In this document: positions 12,590 to 24,372 of the stretch, piece after piece
Layout of the letters: the number at the start of each line of letters is the position of its first letter
How positions within the stretch are numbered: position 1 is the first letter of the stretch
Source of the DNA: Saururus chinensis
Taxonomy: Eukaryota; Streptophyta; Magnoliopsida; Piperales; Saururaceae
Length of the DNA stretch: 64,000 bases
NCBI GenBank assembly: GCA_035235625.1
Contig: CP141148.1
Location: forward strand, 15,005,057-15,069,056
Direction: 5' to 3'
Notes under the pieces: model-generated
The model's input: only the letters and a program-made list of their open reading frames with translations
Database searches by the model: none
What the model was told of the DNA's origin: nothing
Made by a program: the position numbers and the translations under genes

Positions 12590-12997
12590 AGTATGTATAC
12601 GTTCCCATGTAAGATTGCATAAACTCCATCATTTGTTCCCTTCTTGCTTCTAATTGTTTGAATCTTTCTTTGCTCTCGAATGCTTCTTCTTATAATTGTT
12701 GGACTTGATTTTTGTACTGGGTAGCTTCCTTGAGTTCTACTATCCTATCATTCATTGTGTTATACTCAACACTTGAGGAGCTCCTTCATTACAAGATGAC
12801 CCCCACAAACTAGTGGGAGTAGGGCCAGCACCATAGCCATGAATTCGACCAGGTCTCTCTGGTCTCATTACCTTAAAATATGCATCATTTGGTGATGGAA
12901 ATGGTGTGTCCTCAAAACTAGGTTGTGACATAAGGGCAGTTATACTTGTGTATAATCCATACAATTTTTCTTTAGGGGCAATAACATATAAAGTCAA
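12590..12997 (-). pseudogene. CACTA (En/Spm-type) Transposase_24-like gene, C-terminal fragment
   Basis: Minus-strand translation of 12997-12752 gives residues typical of plant Ptta/En/Spm 'Transposase_24' proteins: SFEDTPFPSPNDAYF, then RPERPGRIHGYGAGPTPTSLWGSS. In a shifted frame (about 12750-12600) a charged coiled-coil segment follows, with MNDRIVELKEATQ and FKQLEARREQMMEFM, interrupted by a TAA. This is the expected C-terminal order. The preceding part of the same protein lies at 24354-24236 on the same strand, so the gene is split by about 11 kb. The protein accompanies CACTA transposases; its exact role is unclear. Confidence 0.8.
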
Positions 12998-15587
12998 AGA
13001 AAATTTAATAATTACGTAAAGCTATAGTAATAAATTTACCTACTGTAAAATATCATTAATGGTGGTGGTTGTGTAAATGGACGAAAATACCCCGGCACCC
13101 TTGTAAATCGTATTTACCTGCTCTATTACAAATCAGATCTATGAGATTTTCTCTTATTGTGGCGATTTGCTCCTCCTTCGGCGATTTTCTCCTCCTTTCT
13201 CCTCCATCTGCCGGTGATTTGGTCCTCCATCCTCTGACAATTCTGTCTTTCATCCCCCAACAATTTAGTCCTCCATCCACCAATGATTTGGTCGTCCATC
13301 ATCTGTCGATTCTTTCTTCTGTCCTCCGGTGATTATATCGTCCATTCTCCAGTGATTTGCTCCTCAGTCCTCCGGCAACAATCTCTTCAGTCCTCCGGCG
13401 TATTTCTTCTCCACACTTTTCTTCCAAGTATGTCACACAAATTTTTTTCACTTTTCTTCCATTACTCCATTACAATGTAGAGGTCTTTCTCTTTTGCTTT
13501 AGGGAAATTTGAACGTTGTCTTTGTTGTTTCTCTTTTGCCTTGATTTTCTTGTAGATCTATTAGTTTGTTTGTGTATTTTCTTGATTTCATTTTCGTAAC
13601 TAGATTTCAAAGGGCAGATCATGCTACCTTTAAAATCCGGTGGAAAATGGGCAACATGATCATGCTGCCCTTTTTGCCCCAAAATGTGAATATTCTTTAA
13701 TTGATTTTGAATTATTGTATTCGATCCAGTTGCGTTTCAATGGTTGCATTTGGTACTCATTTTGCTAGTAATTATGATTTGTTTTCTAGAAATAAGTGAA
13801 AAGTTTTCCATATGGTGGAATGAATGCAGGAGAGGGAAGTTGTTGCATTTACTCTTAATAGTTTAGAAGACTATAATTTAAGTTGAAAGTTATTGAATTT
13901 AGTTATCTGATGCTTTCCACTTGGGTTTCAATTTCTTCTCTTACTTTGAAGTTTTGTTCTTTACTTAGCTTTTGTTTTGGTGGGATTGGCTTCTCTTTGG
14001 TTGGCAAATTCTACCAACTCACGTCATAAGTTTATACTACCCTCATGATTGATCAGTTTGATCTGATATATGGATAAATAGTCTTTTTTTCATTCGCATG
14101 TTGTGAACTATAGAATTAGTTACAAAAATGAAAATTTTTAAAGTGGTGTTTTGTATAGCTATTGTTTATGGAATTTAAGACTTATCCCAAATATAAGTAT
14201 ATAACAAATGCAGCATGATCATGCTACCTTGCATTTTCCATTGGATGATCATGTTGCTCTGCATTTTCCATTGGATTTCAAAGGGCAACATGATCATGCT
14301 ACCATGCAATTTCTAGTGGATTTCAAAGGGCAGAATGATCATGTTGCAATTCAATTTCCAATGGATTTCAAAGGGGTGCATGAATATGCTGCCAAGCAAT
14401 TTCTAATGGATTTCACTAAAATTTCCATTGGATTTCAAAGGGCAGCATAATCTCAATTTATTTGCTCTTAGTATTATATTCAAATTAAAATTGTTTTGGG
14501 GGAAAATATGTTTTTTACTGTAATTGATGTATGACAGTTATATATCTTGTGCTGTGTGCTCATTTTTCATGGATCAGCTACATCTTAATTGGTTTGATAT
14601 TACATGTGTATTTATACGAGTATTCTTTTTTCTTTGTGGTTTAGCTTCCTCACTGGGAACAAGAATGGAAGGTTTAGTTATGGTTACTCAATCTTTAAAG
14701 TTAAAAGGTCATAAATGGAAGATTTTTTTGAAACAAGAATATTTGAAGGTTTAGTTGTTGTTCAGAATTCTTATTATTATCTTGAACGAGTTTTTGATTC
14801 TACAAGGGAGATGCACTTTTTAAATTTGCTTGGAATTGATTATTCAAGTATATTACTCTAAGCTAAAATAAAGAAAGAATATTCCTTCCATGTCTGCATG
14901 TAGAATTGGATTTTAACGGCTGCAAGGTGCAATTTGGATTGTATTTATTGAAATTTCTATAAATTGCTTCTCACCAAGTTAAAGAATAAGTTATTGGCTA
15001 TGTTAATATCTAAATATTTTGTTATCATTGAACAAGACATTCATTTTGTTTTGTCGAATTGATGTCTCACAGTAAATAGATGCAACACCTTTTGTTCTAA
15101 ATTTCTCGGTCTGCTTGTGTTCTAGTCTCTACTCTGTTTATGCATTAAGCATGTAGCTAATATTATCTAGCACAATAAGGCATTAGCTGAAACATGACAT
15201 TTATTGTTTAACAATACTTTCTATAACCTCATCCCAAGTTGAGAGAGCAATTTTTATTCAACTATGCAAGTTATTGTTGTCCATTTGTTATCCTAACTTG
15301 ATCCTGCCAAATTATTGCTCAACTCTTGAAGGTGATCAATCATACAACTGCTAGAGGGCATATTTTGAACTGAAAGAACTAGAAGTAATAAACCTCCTTG
15401 TGTTCTTTTAATAGTTAATAAAAAGTTTGTAAATTGTGCTAATTGCTTATCATTTGGCATCTATATCTCTATAGAGGAAAGTACCAAAAGATGAAGTGGA
15501 ACATATAATCCGGTAGACTGATGGAGTGAAATATTTAGTTGGATGCCAACATGGGATTGGATTAGATCGGAAAATGTCTAAAAAAAT
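12998..15587. repeat. Gene-free stretch with degenerate minisatellites
   Basis: 13130-13410 is an imperfect tandem of CTCC(A/G)-rich units of about 24-36 bp built on 'GGTGATTTGGTCCTCC'. 13605-13680 and 14205-14455 hold imperfect copies of a roughly 43-60 bp unit with GGATTTCAAAGGGCA and the palindrome CATGATCATG. The remainder is AT-rich. The open frames in it follow repeat periodicity and are not supported as genes. Confidence 0.6.
14205..14455 (+). repeat. Minisatellite with CATGATCATG palindrome
   Basis: Four to five diverged tandem copies combine GATCATG(C/T)T, GCAATTTC and TGGATTTCAAAGGG. A related copy with the palindrome occurs at 13605-13680. The open reading frame through it simply repeats HDHA-like and DFKG units. 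Confidence 0.75.
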
Positions 15588-16310
15588 TTGGAGAAGCCTA
15601 AAGATTCCAACCAAGGGCAGGAGCAGAGAAGACTTTTTCCCATACCAGATGGTTTGCCAAAAACCCGAGATAAGCTGGAAGAGGAGGAGAGAGCAATGAT
15701 GCTGGAGTTGCCCTACAATTGGTTGATGAAAGAGATGGATCTATATTTGGAGCACTCTTTGAGTGGTATAGATCAGATCTACTGGCACACCAACAACTAT
15801 TCTAGCTCTCAGGGGAACATTGCTATGGAATCAAACACTGAGGAGAGATTTAGAGGATGATCTTCGTTACTTAGCACGGGAAAGTTTGAAGGGGTTTGTT
15901 AGATTCATTGTACCTCTTTTGTCACTTAAAGCAGATGTGCAGAGACATGGAAGCTCTAATGTATGTGTTGCAGGTCATTCACTAGGGGCTGGTTTTGCTC
16001 TCCAAGTGGGTAAAGAATTGGCAAAGCCAGGTGTCCATGTGGAGGCCCATCTCTTCAAGCCACCATCTGTTTCACTAGCCATGAGTATGAGAAGCATTGG
16101 AGAGAAAGCTAGGATTGTGTGGAAGAGAATAAGATCAGCATTTCCTTGTGCAAATGCAGTTGATCAAAATACTGATGGGAAAATGTGTCAGACCCTAGTA
16201 GGGAACTGGTTAGAACAGATGTCAAGAAATGGATTCCACATCTATATGTGAATAGCAGCGATTACATTTGTAGTTATTATACTCAGCTTGCAAGGGCTGC
16301 AAAAGGCTAT
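15588..16310 (+). pseudogene. GDSL/class-3-type lipase (At4g10955-like) pseudogene
   Basis: The core (about 15806-16235) matches plant alpha/beta-hydrolases of the At4g10955 type: ALRGTLL, RRDLEDDLRYLARESLKG, then the nucleophile elbow VAGHSLGAGFALQVGKEL, with catalytic Ser in GHSLG. Next come HLFKPPSVSLAM and IGEKARIVWKRI. Upstream, in another frame, RDGSIFGALFEW is the expected preceding segment and ends in a TAG. Near 16235 the frame shifts to reach YVNSSDYICSYY. The gene is therefore broken by at least a stop and two frameshifts. The first 45 codons at 15588 (PDGLPKTRDKLEEEERAMM) do not belong to this family as far as I can tell and may come from another gene. A solo LTR lies 44 bp downstream. 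Confidence 0.75.
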
Positions 16311-16353
16311 TGAGAACAACAAGCTAATTTATAGGAAGCTCAAATCCTTGTAT

Positions 16354-19300
16354 TGTCACTCCCCGACACTGCCCTACCCAAGCCAAACCCGGTCCAAGGG
16401 CCGGTCAAGTGCACGGGGTGACAGAATTGAAAGCGATTAATAAATAGCGGAAGACTTAGCCCCTACTACGGGTAGTTTAACTAGCGCAGTTACGCACCGC
16501 ATAACCCTTGAGCAAGAGTAATAAGGAGAAAATAAAGAGGATAAAATAAATGATATAATTATCCTCATCACACACAAAACCCACATAAACATCTCAGAAG
16601 CCTATACATGGCTTAAAGTCTAAAAAGGTCAGAGGCCTCTAGCTACAACAAGTAATCTCTAGTAACAAACATGATCCACCAAATAGAATTCTAAAGGTCT
16701 AAAAGATGAAAATAAGGAAATAAAATGTCATTAGGACATGACGGAATCTAATCCCATGAGTGGTCATATCGTTCCTCGTATAATGTATCCTGCACATTAT
16801 GCTGCACAACCCCAAAACACAACAAGGAAAGTGGGATGAGTACAAAACTCAATAATGGTTTAAACATGATGTAATAATTAGAAAAACATAACGACATGGT
16901 AATATAGCAATTCAGATCCATAATTGATATGATATACCATTTTTTGATCATTCCCTAGCTAAACCCTTATTATCTACAAACATAAGAGCTAGCATGCATA
17001 TGATACACATACCAAAGTCAAGACATAAATGATCAAATTATCACATAACATCTATCCTGCATAGGTAATAGTTTACATCTAATCAAATCAAGCATGATAA
17101 CACCATAAACCGCGTAAGAAGTGTCTTTTACACACTTTTCTAATCATGCAACCATATCACATAAACCTACATAATAGTGTCTCATTCACACGATTTCATA
17201 TCATGCAATATGTCACATAAACCTGCATAATAGTGTCTCGTTCACGAGATTTCAAATTATGCATTCTTATCACATCCTCATTCACCCTACATGACAAATG
17301 TGTCAAACACATGATACATCATCATGCATAATAACTTCTAATCACATGTGTCAAATTGTCCCTACACAATCCGTGTAATCCTAGGCATAACATTCATAAT
17401 ACACATGCATCAACACAAATGGTGAATGCCTCCATCAAGAAGTAAATACAGGCATTGCCACACAGGGGGGACACAGTCAAGGCCACAAAGGCAAGATGTG
17501 GTCCGATTTCCACATAGGAAATATAAGAGGTCAGGGTGGTCAGCCCATAATTCTGCTCGCCCAGGACGATCTTAGCCAAGGATGTCCGATTCTCACACAG
17601 AGAACCTAGAGCATATGTGTTCGCTCAGGACATCTCCTAAGGTGGAGAGCCTGAATTCCCACATAGGGAACCCTAGAACACATGGTTGCCAGTGCACGAA
17701 GGTGTACTACTCTGAATTCTGAGGGTCCAGATGACAATCTCAATAATCTCATCCCAAGACAAGCGCATAACTCATCCCCACATAACTCAATTTAACTAAA
17801 CTCAACCCAGGGAGTATATATGTTCCACACAAGAACTAAAATCAAAATCATGTCCTTTCGGACCAACCAAGTTTCGATTAAGTCATCGATCAATTAATCT
17901 GGCACACGATCTCACTTCATTTCTTGCAATTGATTGATTCTGGCTAAACATCGGTATAATCTCATTCATTAAGTCTGTTCCATGATGCATGATATCATGA
18001 TCCAGCCATGAGCAAGATCTATGTAAATTCCAACACATGAAATGTTCTCCCATCAGTCCCCTCATGCATCATAATCAAATCATAATTAACAACAGTTTCA
18101 TAGTAGATTCCCCACATGTGTGTGTTCATGCATATCTTAATCGCATGATCAATGCTTTGACATAAGCTCATAAGGCAATATACACATGCTTAAACACATA
18201 CAAAACATGATTTCCTACTGAAATTTAGGGTGAAATCCACCATAAACCACAAATCCATTCATGTTAAATCAAATGCTCAACCCCTACAAGCATGATTATT
18301 CTGCACATGAAGCCATAACATAGTAACATCATTTACCCAATATCCATTCTCATTATAAGATGACATATGTTAATATCTAACATGTAATATCCCTGTTGGA
18401 AACTTGCTCTAATCATGAGAATTTCATCATTCATAGATTCAAGGTAATGAAATGTTAACATGTATACTATCAACATATTATACCACATAACAAATACTTA
18501 AGCATACTTCATACATCTCCATCGTCAATTCCACACCATTCCAATAGTTTAATTCCAACATAAAACACTTCCCATAACTATTAGAATCATCAATTAAAGT
18601 AAAAACACCAAAATGAGCATAAGAATAAAAAATGACAAAACTGCCATATAGCCGATCAATCAGCCTGGCAGGCTGTTCGAACGGCCCGATCCATCTGCCA
18701 GTTGGCCCGATCAATTGCCAACGAACCGTTTGAGCCTTCTTCCTTTCGAAATTCTAAAACCGAAACACCATTGAAAAATCTTAAAACCTTCATCCCAATC
18801 CTCACACACCATTAAAACTTAATCAAACATTCCAGAAAGCTAATTTAACTCATTCCAAGGTAAAACCCTAAGAAATCAAGACAAGAAATTGACATTTCAT
18901 AAATCTACAATTAAAACCCTAATTAAGCAAACCAATTTAAGTAAAACCATAAAAATCAAGATTTTTACTAGAACAAGGTTGAGATTTGAAAACCCATTAC
19001 CTCTCCACTTGATTTGAGTCAGATTAATCCTTCAATCACCTCTAAAACCTTCCAAAAGCATGATTTTTATATTAATACACATCTAAACTCGATTTAACTT
19101 TGAAAATCATAAAGCAAACCCTCAATCTAGAGCTTTGGAAGCATAAAAATGAATTTTTAAAGGTTAGGGTTTGGAAAATAGGAGTAAAATAGTAATTAAT
19201 TGGTTTCAAATTGGATTGAATCAATAGAGGAAGATAGATTAAGAGAGGATTATGAAAAACCCTAATGATTAAAATGGATTAGGGAAGAACATACCTCTAA

Positions 19301-19811
19301 TCACTTCTTCTTAGGGCCTAATTGAGGATTAGGCTCCAAACACCCATGCACAATCTATTCCTAATTTAGAAATTTCTTAGCCCCTTTCCTTTTATAGAAA
19401 AGAATGGGGTAAACCTAACTAACCTTTCCGGTATAAATAAGGTTTTTAACTAAAAATAGGCAATTTGGCCGTTTAAGCCCTAATTAATACCAGAAAAATT
19501 ATGTAATTTTTTTTAATGACTTCCTTTGATGTTTGGGACGTTTTGGACCAAAACCCTAAATTTGTCGGTGGGCCCCGCCAAACCCTAATTTTCAAAAATT
19601 TTGAAAAAAATTAAAAAATTCCCAAAAATTCAGATTTGACCCAAGTTTACTTAAAACTAATAAATGAAAAATTGATTTCAATTAAAACATTTAAAAACCC
19701 CATTTATTTTCAAAAACCACCAAATTTAATCAAAAAAGGCTTAAATCACACAATAATGCTAAATAATAAATAAAATTAAATGTAGACCGGTTTAAGATGA
19801 GAGTCCTTACA
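16354..19811 (-). mobile_element. Solo LTR 1 (3.46 kb), same family as 26520-29829
   Basis: On the plus strand it starts TGTCACTCCCCGAC and ends GAGAGTCCTTACA, the TG...CA form of an LTR. The flanks are TGTAT (16349-16353) and TGAAT (19812-19816), a 5-bp target duplication with one mismatch. A TATA box (CTATAAAAGG) reads on the minus strand at 19390-19397, so transcription of the LTR would run leftwards. No coding sequence is inside. The second copy at 26520 shares both ends and the interior order (GGTCAAGTGC, ATAGCGGAAGACTTA/TCTAGCGGAAGACTTA, CTCATCCC...). A solo LTR arises by recombination between the two LTRs of one element. A large non-coding element is the alternative. Confidence 0.75.
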
Positions 19812-20335
19812 TGAATTGCCTTGCAGCAACAATGCAAAAAATGTCTCTATAATAACTTTTCTGAAGTTATTTTTTTTTCTTTGATAACCATCTAAATGCT
19901 ATGTAAATTTGGTCATGTTGCCATACAAAGCAACTTTGGCTTCCACATTTGAGGTTTTGTCTGCAAAATAACATTATGTTGGAGATATATAGATCAATGC
20001 TCAATATAGAACCTCAATCTATTTATGCTTCTAGTTTTGAATTTGGTTGTTTTGTAAAGCCATTTTCCACTTGCATTAATAAGAAAATTTGAAATCTAGT
20101 CCTATCAGGTAAATTTTGGTGCTGGGTTAGACTGCACTTTAAACTTTTGCCATTGAATTTGTATAAGCACCCAAAATATAACTTTCCTAATTATGTATTA
20201 TAGGCAGCCATTCTAAAACATAATATTTTCTAGGGCCCCTCTATAAAGACACAATAGTTTATTTAAAAATCTTAGGTATAAAAAAGTAATGAGAATAAAA
20301 TAAGATATCCTCATGCTTGAAAAAGGTTAAACGTA
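19812..20335. other. Gene-free stretch
   Basis: AT-rich DNA between the solo LTR and the tandem array; nothing recognised. Confidence 0.4.
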
Positions 20336-21420
20336 GGTATGAAAGTTGTAAAAATTGTAAGGAAAAAATACTAGTACAAGGATAAATTTTAAAAACTCTA
20401 ATTGAATTATATTGTCTAAATTATCATAAAAGTGTAAGGTATTAACCATATTAAATGTTATAGAATTTTAAATATTTAATCACGTATTTTAATGGGACAG
20501 CATGATAGTATTGTAGTAGAAAAAGGAAAAAATAACTTGTATAAGAACAAAATTTTTAAACTCTAATTGAATTCTATTGTCTAACTTATCATAGAAGTGT
20601 ACGACATTAACCATATTAACTTTTATAAAATTTTAAAAATTTAATAATATAATTTCATGGGATAGCATGCTAGTGCTACGATAGAAAAAGGCAAAAAAAC
20701 TCGTATAAGGACAAAAATTTTAAACTCTAATTAAATTTTATTGTCTAAATTATTATAAAAGTATAAGGCATTACGACATTAATTGTTATAAAATTTTAAA
20801 AATTTAATAATATAATTTCATGGGACAACATGATAGTGGGGTGGCAGAAAAAGGTAAAAAAAACTCATATAAGGACAAAATTTTTAAACTATAATTGAAT
20901 TATATTGTCTAAATTATTATAAAAGTGTAAGGCATTAGCCACATTAACTATTATAGAATTTTAAAAATTTAATAATGTATTTTCATGGGACAACATGATA
21001 GTACTATAGCAAAAAAAGGGGAAAAAACTCGTATAAGGACAAAAGTTTTAAACTCTAATTAAACTCTATTGTCTAAATTATTATAAAAGTGTAAGGCATT
21101 AACCACTTTAACTATTATAGAATTTTAAAAATGCATTAGCCACATTAACTATTATAGAATTTTAAAAATTTAATAATGTATTTTCATGGGACAACATGAT
21201 AGTACTATAGCAAAAAAAGGGGAAAAAACTCGTATAAGGACAAAAGTTTTAAACTCTAATTAAACTCTATTGTCTAAATTATTATAAAAGTGTAAGGCAT
21301 TAACCACTTTAACTATTATAGAATTTTAAAAATTTAATAATTTATTTTCATGAGACAACATGATAGTGTTGTAGTAGAAAAGGACAAAAAAACTTATATA
21401 AGGACAAAATTTTAGCAAAT
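20336..21420 (+). repeat. 164-bp tandem repeat array
   Basis: The marker CATG(A/C)TAGT recurs at 20501, 20666, 20829, 20994, 21195 and 21359, giving periods of 165, 163, 165, 201 and 164 bp. Units contain TCGTATAAGGACAAAA, TTTAAACTCTAATT, TTGTCTAAATTATTATAAAAGTG and ATAGAATTTTAAA. A diverged partial unit precedes the first. The 201-bp step comes from a younger duplication: about 20930-21130 and 21131-21331 look identical by eye, while neighbouring units have diverged. It is a small satellite-like array. Confidence 0.92.
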
Positions 21421-22139
21421 GGATTTGCTATTTGTATGGCCTTATTGTAGCTTATACAATAATAAGCAATGTCGAAGAACACAACAAAAAATGAAAATCT
21501 TGTATTAAAATTTTGCAATTGTATCACCAATATTATGGTTAGTGCCTTTAGCGTTAATGAGAATTTTGAGCATTGTTTGGTTATGACATTGTGCTTTTCT
21601 ATAGTGGAAAAAAGAACATTTTGTTATTGACTTCTATTAAAATCTTGACAGGCGAATATTTAAAAAAATGAGACTATTGAAATAACAAAAATGTGTTTAT
21701 GATAATTTACAGAAGAAATAAGTACAAATACATTCAGAATACTACTAAATAAAATAATTCCTCTCTGGCATTCCCTCAAACACCTTCCTAGTCTCACTCC
21801 TAGCTTTGCATTTCCCATAACACCAATTAAATTGAGTATTTTACAACAAACCTCTTTCACTTGACAATAAATTAATAGTTACAGAATTTACAAATAAGTA
21901 AAGAAACTAAAATGATAAACATCTTGGCATTGTAAATACAAAATAGCTAAATTATATTGAAACTTTTGTTTACATATATATACCTTTTCTTTGATCAAGA
22001 ATTGTTCCATTCAAGCATGTAAATCTCTTCTCATATCTGCTTTGTGTTTAGTAGACTTTTTAAATTCCTAATGATGAGATTGATTGAATGCCAAAATAGA
22101 TGAATGGTTTACTAGTTTTTCACTCAATTTTTAGTAACT
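21421..22139. other. Gene-free stretch
   Basis: AT-rich sequence between the tandem array and the PPR pseudogene; no feature supported. Confidence 0.4.
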
Positions 22140-23850
22140 TCAGTGCATTCTGCTCCAATTGCACTATTCCATGGTGTTTTTTGCACATTTCTATCTTTCA
22201 ATAAACTGCTCACTACATCCACATCATACACCTCTTTGCAGTTGCATATATATTACACAACTACATGTACCTCCCACTATGACGTGGCTCCAACTTTATG
22301 AGTTGCTTCCCTAATTGCTCCCCAAGATCGATCTCCCCATGAATTCGACAAGCTCCAAAGAGTGCACCCCATAATTCAGGGTACGGGTCACTAACATTCT
22401 CTCAACAAATTCTGCTGCTTCTTAAATTAGTCCATCTTTGCCTAGTAGGTTGACCATGCAACCATAGTGCTCCTCCTAAGGCTTGATATCATGAACTTGA
22501 GTCATAAGATTGAAAAACATGAGTCCCCTCATCTACAAATACTTAGTGACTACAAGAACTTAGCACACTGATAAACATTACAACATTTGGCTCTAATCTA
22601 ATTATCCTCATGCTACAAAAGAGCATTAGAGCTTGCCTCCCACATCCATCCATGGCCAAACTAGTCAACATGGTGTTCCACAAAAGTAAGTTTTTCACAG
22701 GCATCTCAATGAAGACTTGAATGGCCTGCCAATGCTCATGCTCCCACACTTGCCATACATGTTCACAAGGGTAGTCCCTAAAGTTACACTGAGCCTACAC
22801 TTGCATTCTATAATGTACCTATGCATCCCCTCACCTTCTTCCAATGCCCGCATTAGGGACAAAGGTTGGCTCGTTACGGACAAATGTTGTAGCCACCATT
22901 TCTTTAAATATAGCAAGGTTCACTGTCCACTTCGCGAGAAACCCGAAATAATAGTACTCCTTATAGCCACATTCCGCTCAGGCATCTCATCAAATAGCTT
23001 CTACTCATTCTCCACATCTCCAGCTGCTGCATACTCATCAATCATGGCATTTTAGGAGACTTCATTCTTGTACAACATTGAATAAATAAAACTATGGGAA
23101 ATATGTAAATCACCACAAGTCACATATCCACTAACCATTGCAATCCACGAGACCACATCAGCTATCTCAAAGCACTCATTCTCTGTATCCAGTATACATG
23201 CTAATCAAATTGTTCACAACATATACATCGGTATATAACCCAAGCTCAGTCACATGGCAATGGAGCCCTTGCCCGAGATCGAGAAGCAATAGAACCGAAC
23301 AAGGTCCCATAAGGAAAGAGAATGAAGTTATCAGGCCATACACCAGCCTGACGCATTTGCAGGTAGTGTTTGATCGACTGGACGGGATCAAGGCTCTACC
23401 TTCTCTGCAATGCAGCTGAATCATGGTGAACCTATCTCTGCAATGTAGCTCAATCATGGCTGCCCAGGAGAACACATTTTGCTTCTGCAGCCTTGTGAAC
23501 AAATTGCTCGTGACAACCAAAAAATCAAGCTCGGCATAGAAAATTACGAGCTTCATCTCTACATACTCATGCTTGTGAAAAAAACAGCCCATTTTTTAAG
23601 GAGTAAAGCATGAATCTACTGGCCCTGTGTGAGGGCCTGCTCGTAGATGCACACCTAAAAAAGCTCGCTATAGATGTCAGGCCCAACATGGAAGCCACTT
23701 TCAAGCTCCATGCTGGTGAGAATGGAGAAGGCATCAGCCAGCCATCCTTGCTTGCAGAGGGGCGAGTTCTAGTGGAGGCAGGAGGTGTAGTCATTCCTCG
23801 GCCTGAGATAGGGACTGAATTGCGGGGACTTACTCAAGTGGATGGAGGTT
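22140..23850 (-). pseudogene. Pentatricopeptide repeat (PLS/E-class PPR) protein pseudogene
   Basis: Read on the minus strand in several frames it gives a full series of PPR fragments. An N-terminal part has CKQGWLADAFSILTSME and VGPDIYSE (about 23770-23690). Then come KQNVFSWAAMI, QGLHCHVTELGLYTDVYVVNNLISMY and LFDEMPERNVA, followed by ALEEGEGMHRYIIEC and LVNMYGKCGSM. Further on are PVKNLLLWNTMLTSLAMDG and RLEPNVVMFISVLSSCSH, and finally E-motif-like IMGCTLW, NIYATAKR and KDRNVQKTPWNSAIGAEC down to about 22150. E-class PPR proteins bind organellar RNA and take part in editing. Numerous stops and frameshifts make this copy inactive. The arrangement of the N-terminus resembles CRR21-like chloroplast PPRs, but that assignment is tentative. 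It lies in the insertion that splits the CACTA gene. Confidence 0.82.
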
Positions 23851-24235
23851 TTGGTGGTAGGGGGCTTGCAAAGGGGGGGAGATTGAAGTTTGAGATGGTA
23901 AAAGAGGAAGGAAGAGAAACACCATTAATGGCACATTGGAGGAGGTGGTTGTGGCGAAAAAGCCGGAGATGAATAGGTAAGGGTAATTTAGGTATTAATG
24001 AAAAATATTTACCTAAGCAGATACATTTGTGTCGTTACATGTAAATTTAAAATTATTTATAATTGTTATTTAAGTAAAATCTTATCCAAATAAGTTATAT
24101 GAAGATAAATTAGAAATTGTGACGGTACGTAGAAATTTCTCTTTTCTTTAATAAGATATGGCATATGTATAGAGATACTTCAAATAATTAAACTTTATGT
24201 GGGTATAATTGATGAATTGTACTAAAGGAAAATGG
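23851..24235. other. Short gene-free stretch
   Basis: Contains no recognised gene. It joins the PPR pseudogene to the CACTA exon and probably includes intron sequence of the CACTA gene, since a GTAAGTT donor (minus strand) lies at its right edge. Confidence 0.4.
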
Positions 24236-24354
24236 CTAACTTACCATAGCATTCTCTGTCTCTTCATTTCCATGTGAACCATCTTTACGTTTATGAGTCT
24301 TCAAAAATAGCTCTAACCGAGATGGTTCAACACCCGTTTCACTTTTCATTTGCT
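24236..24354 (-). pseudogene. CACTA Transposase_24-like gene, internal exon
   Basis: On the minus strand, after an acceptor ...TTTTTTAG, this short exon reads QMKSETGVEPSRLELF, then LKTHKRKDGSHGN and EETENAM, and ends at a GTAAGTT donor. 'EPSRLELFLKTHKRKDG' is a hallmark of plant Transposase_24 proteins. The next part of that protein (PERPGRIHGYG...) is at 12997-12590 on the same strand, so this exon is the upstream half of the same gene. A truncated gypsy element begins about 20 bp further right, inside the preceding intron. Confidence 0.8.
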
Positions 24355-24372
24355 AAAAAATAAGTAAAGAAC

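Noticed and set aside
13047-13060. CATTAATGG at 13.05 kb and again near 23.93 kb as a target duplication of the 11-kb insert
   Set aside because: The match is short, AT-rich and not placed symmetrically at defined ends.
14208-14450. 80-codon open frame
   Set aside because: Its protein repeats with the minisatellite period and matches no family.
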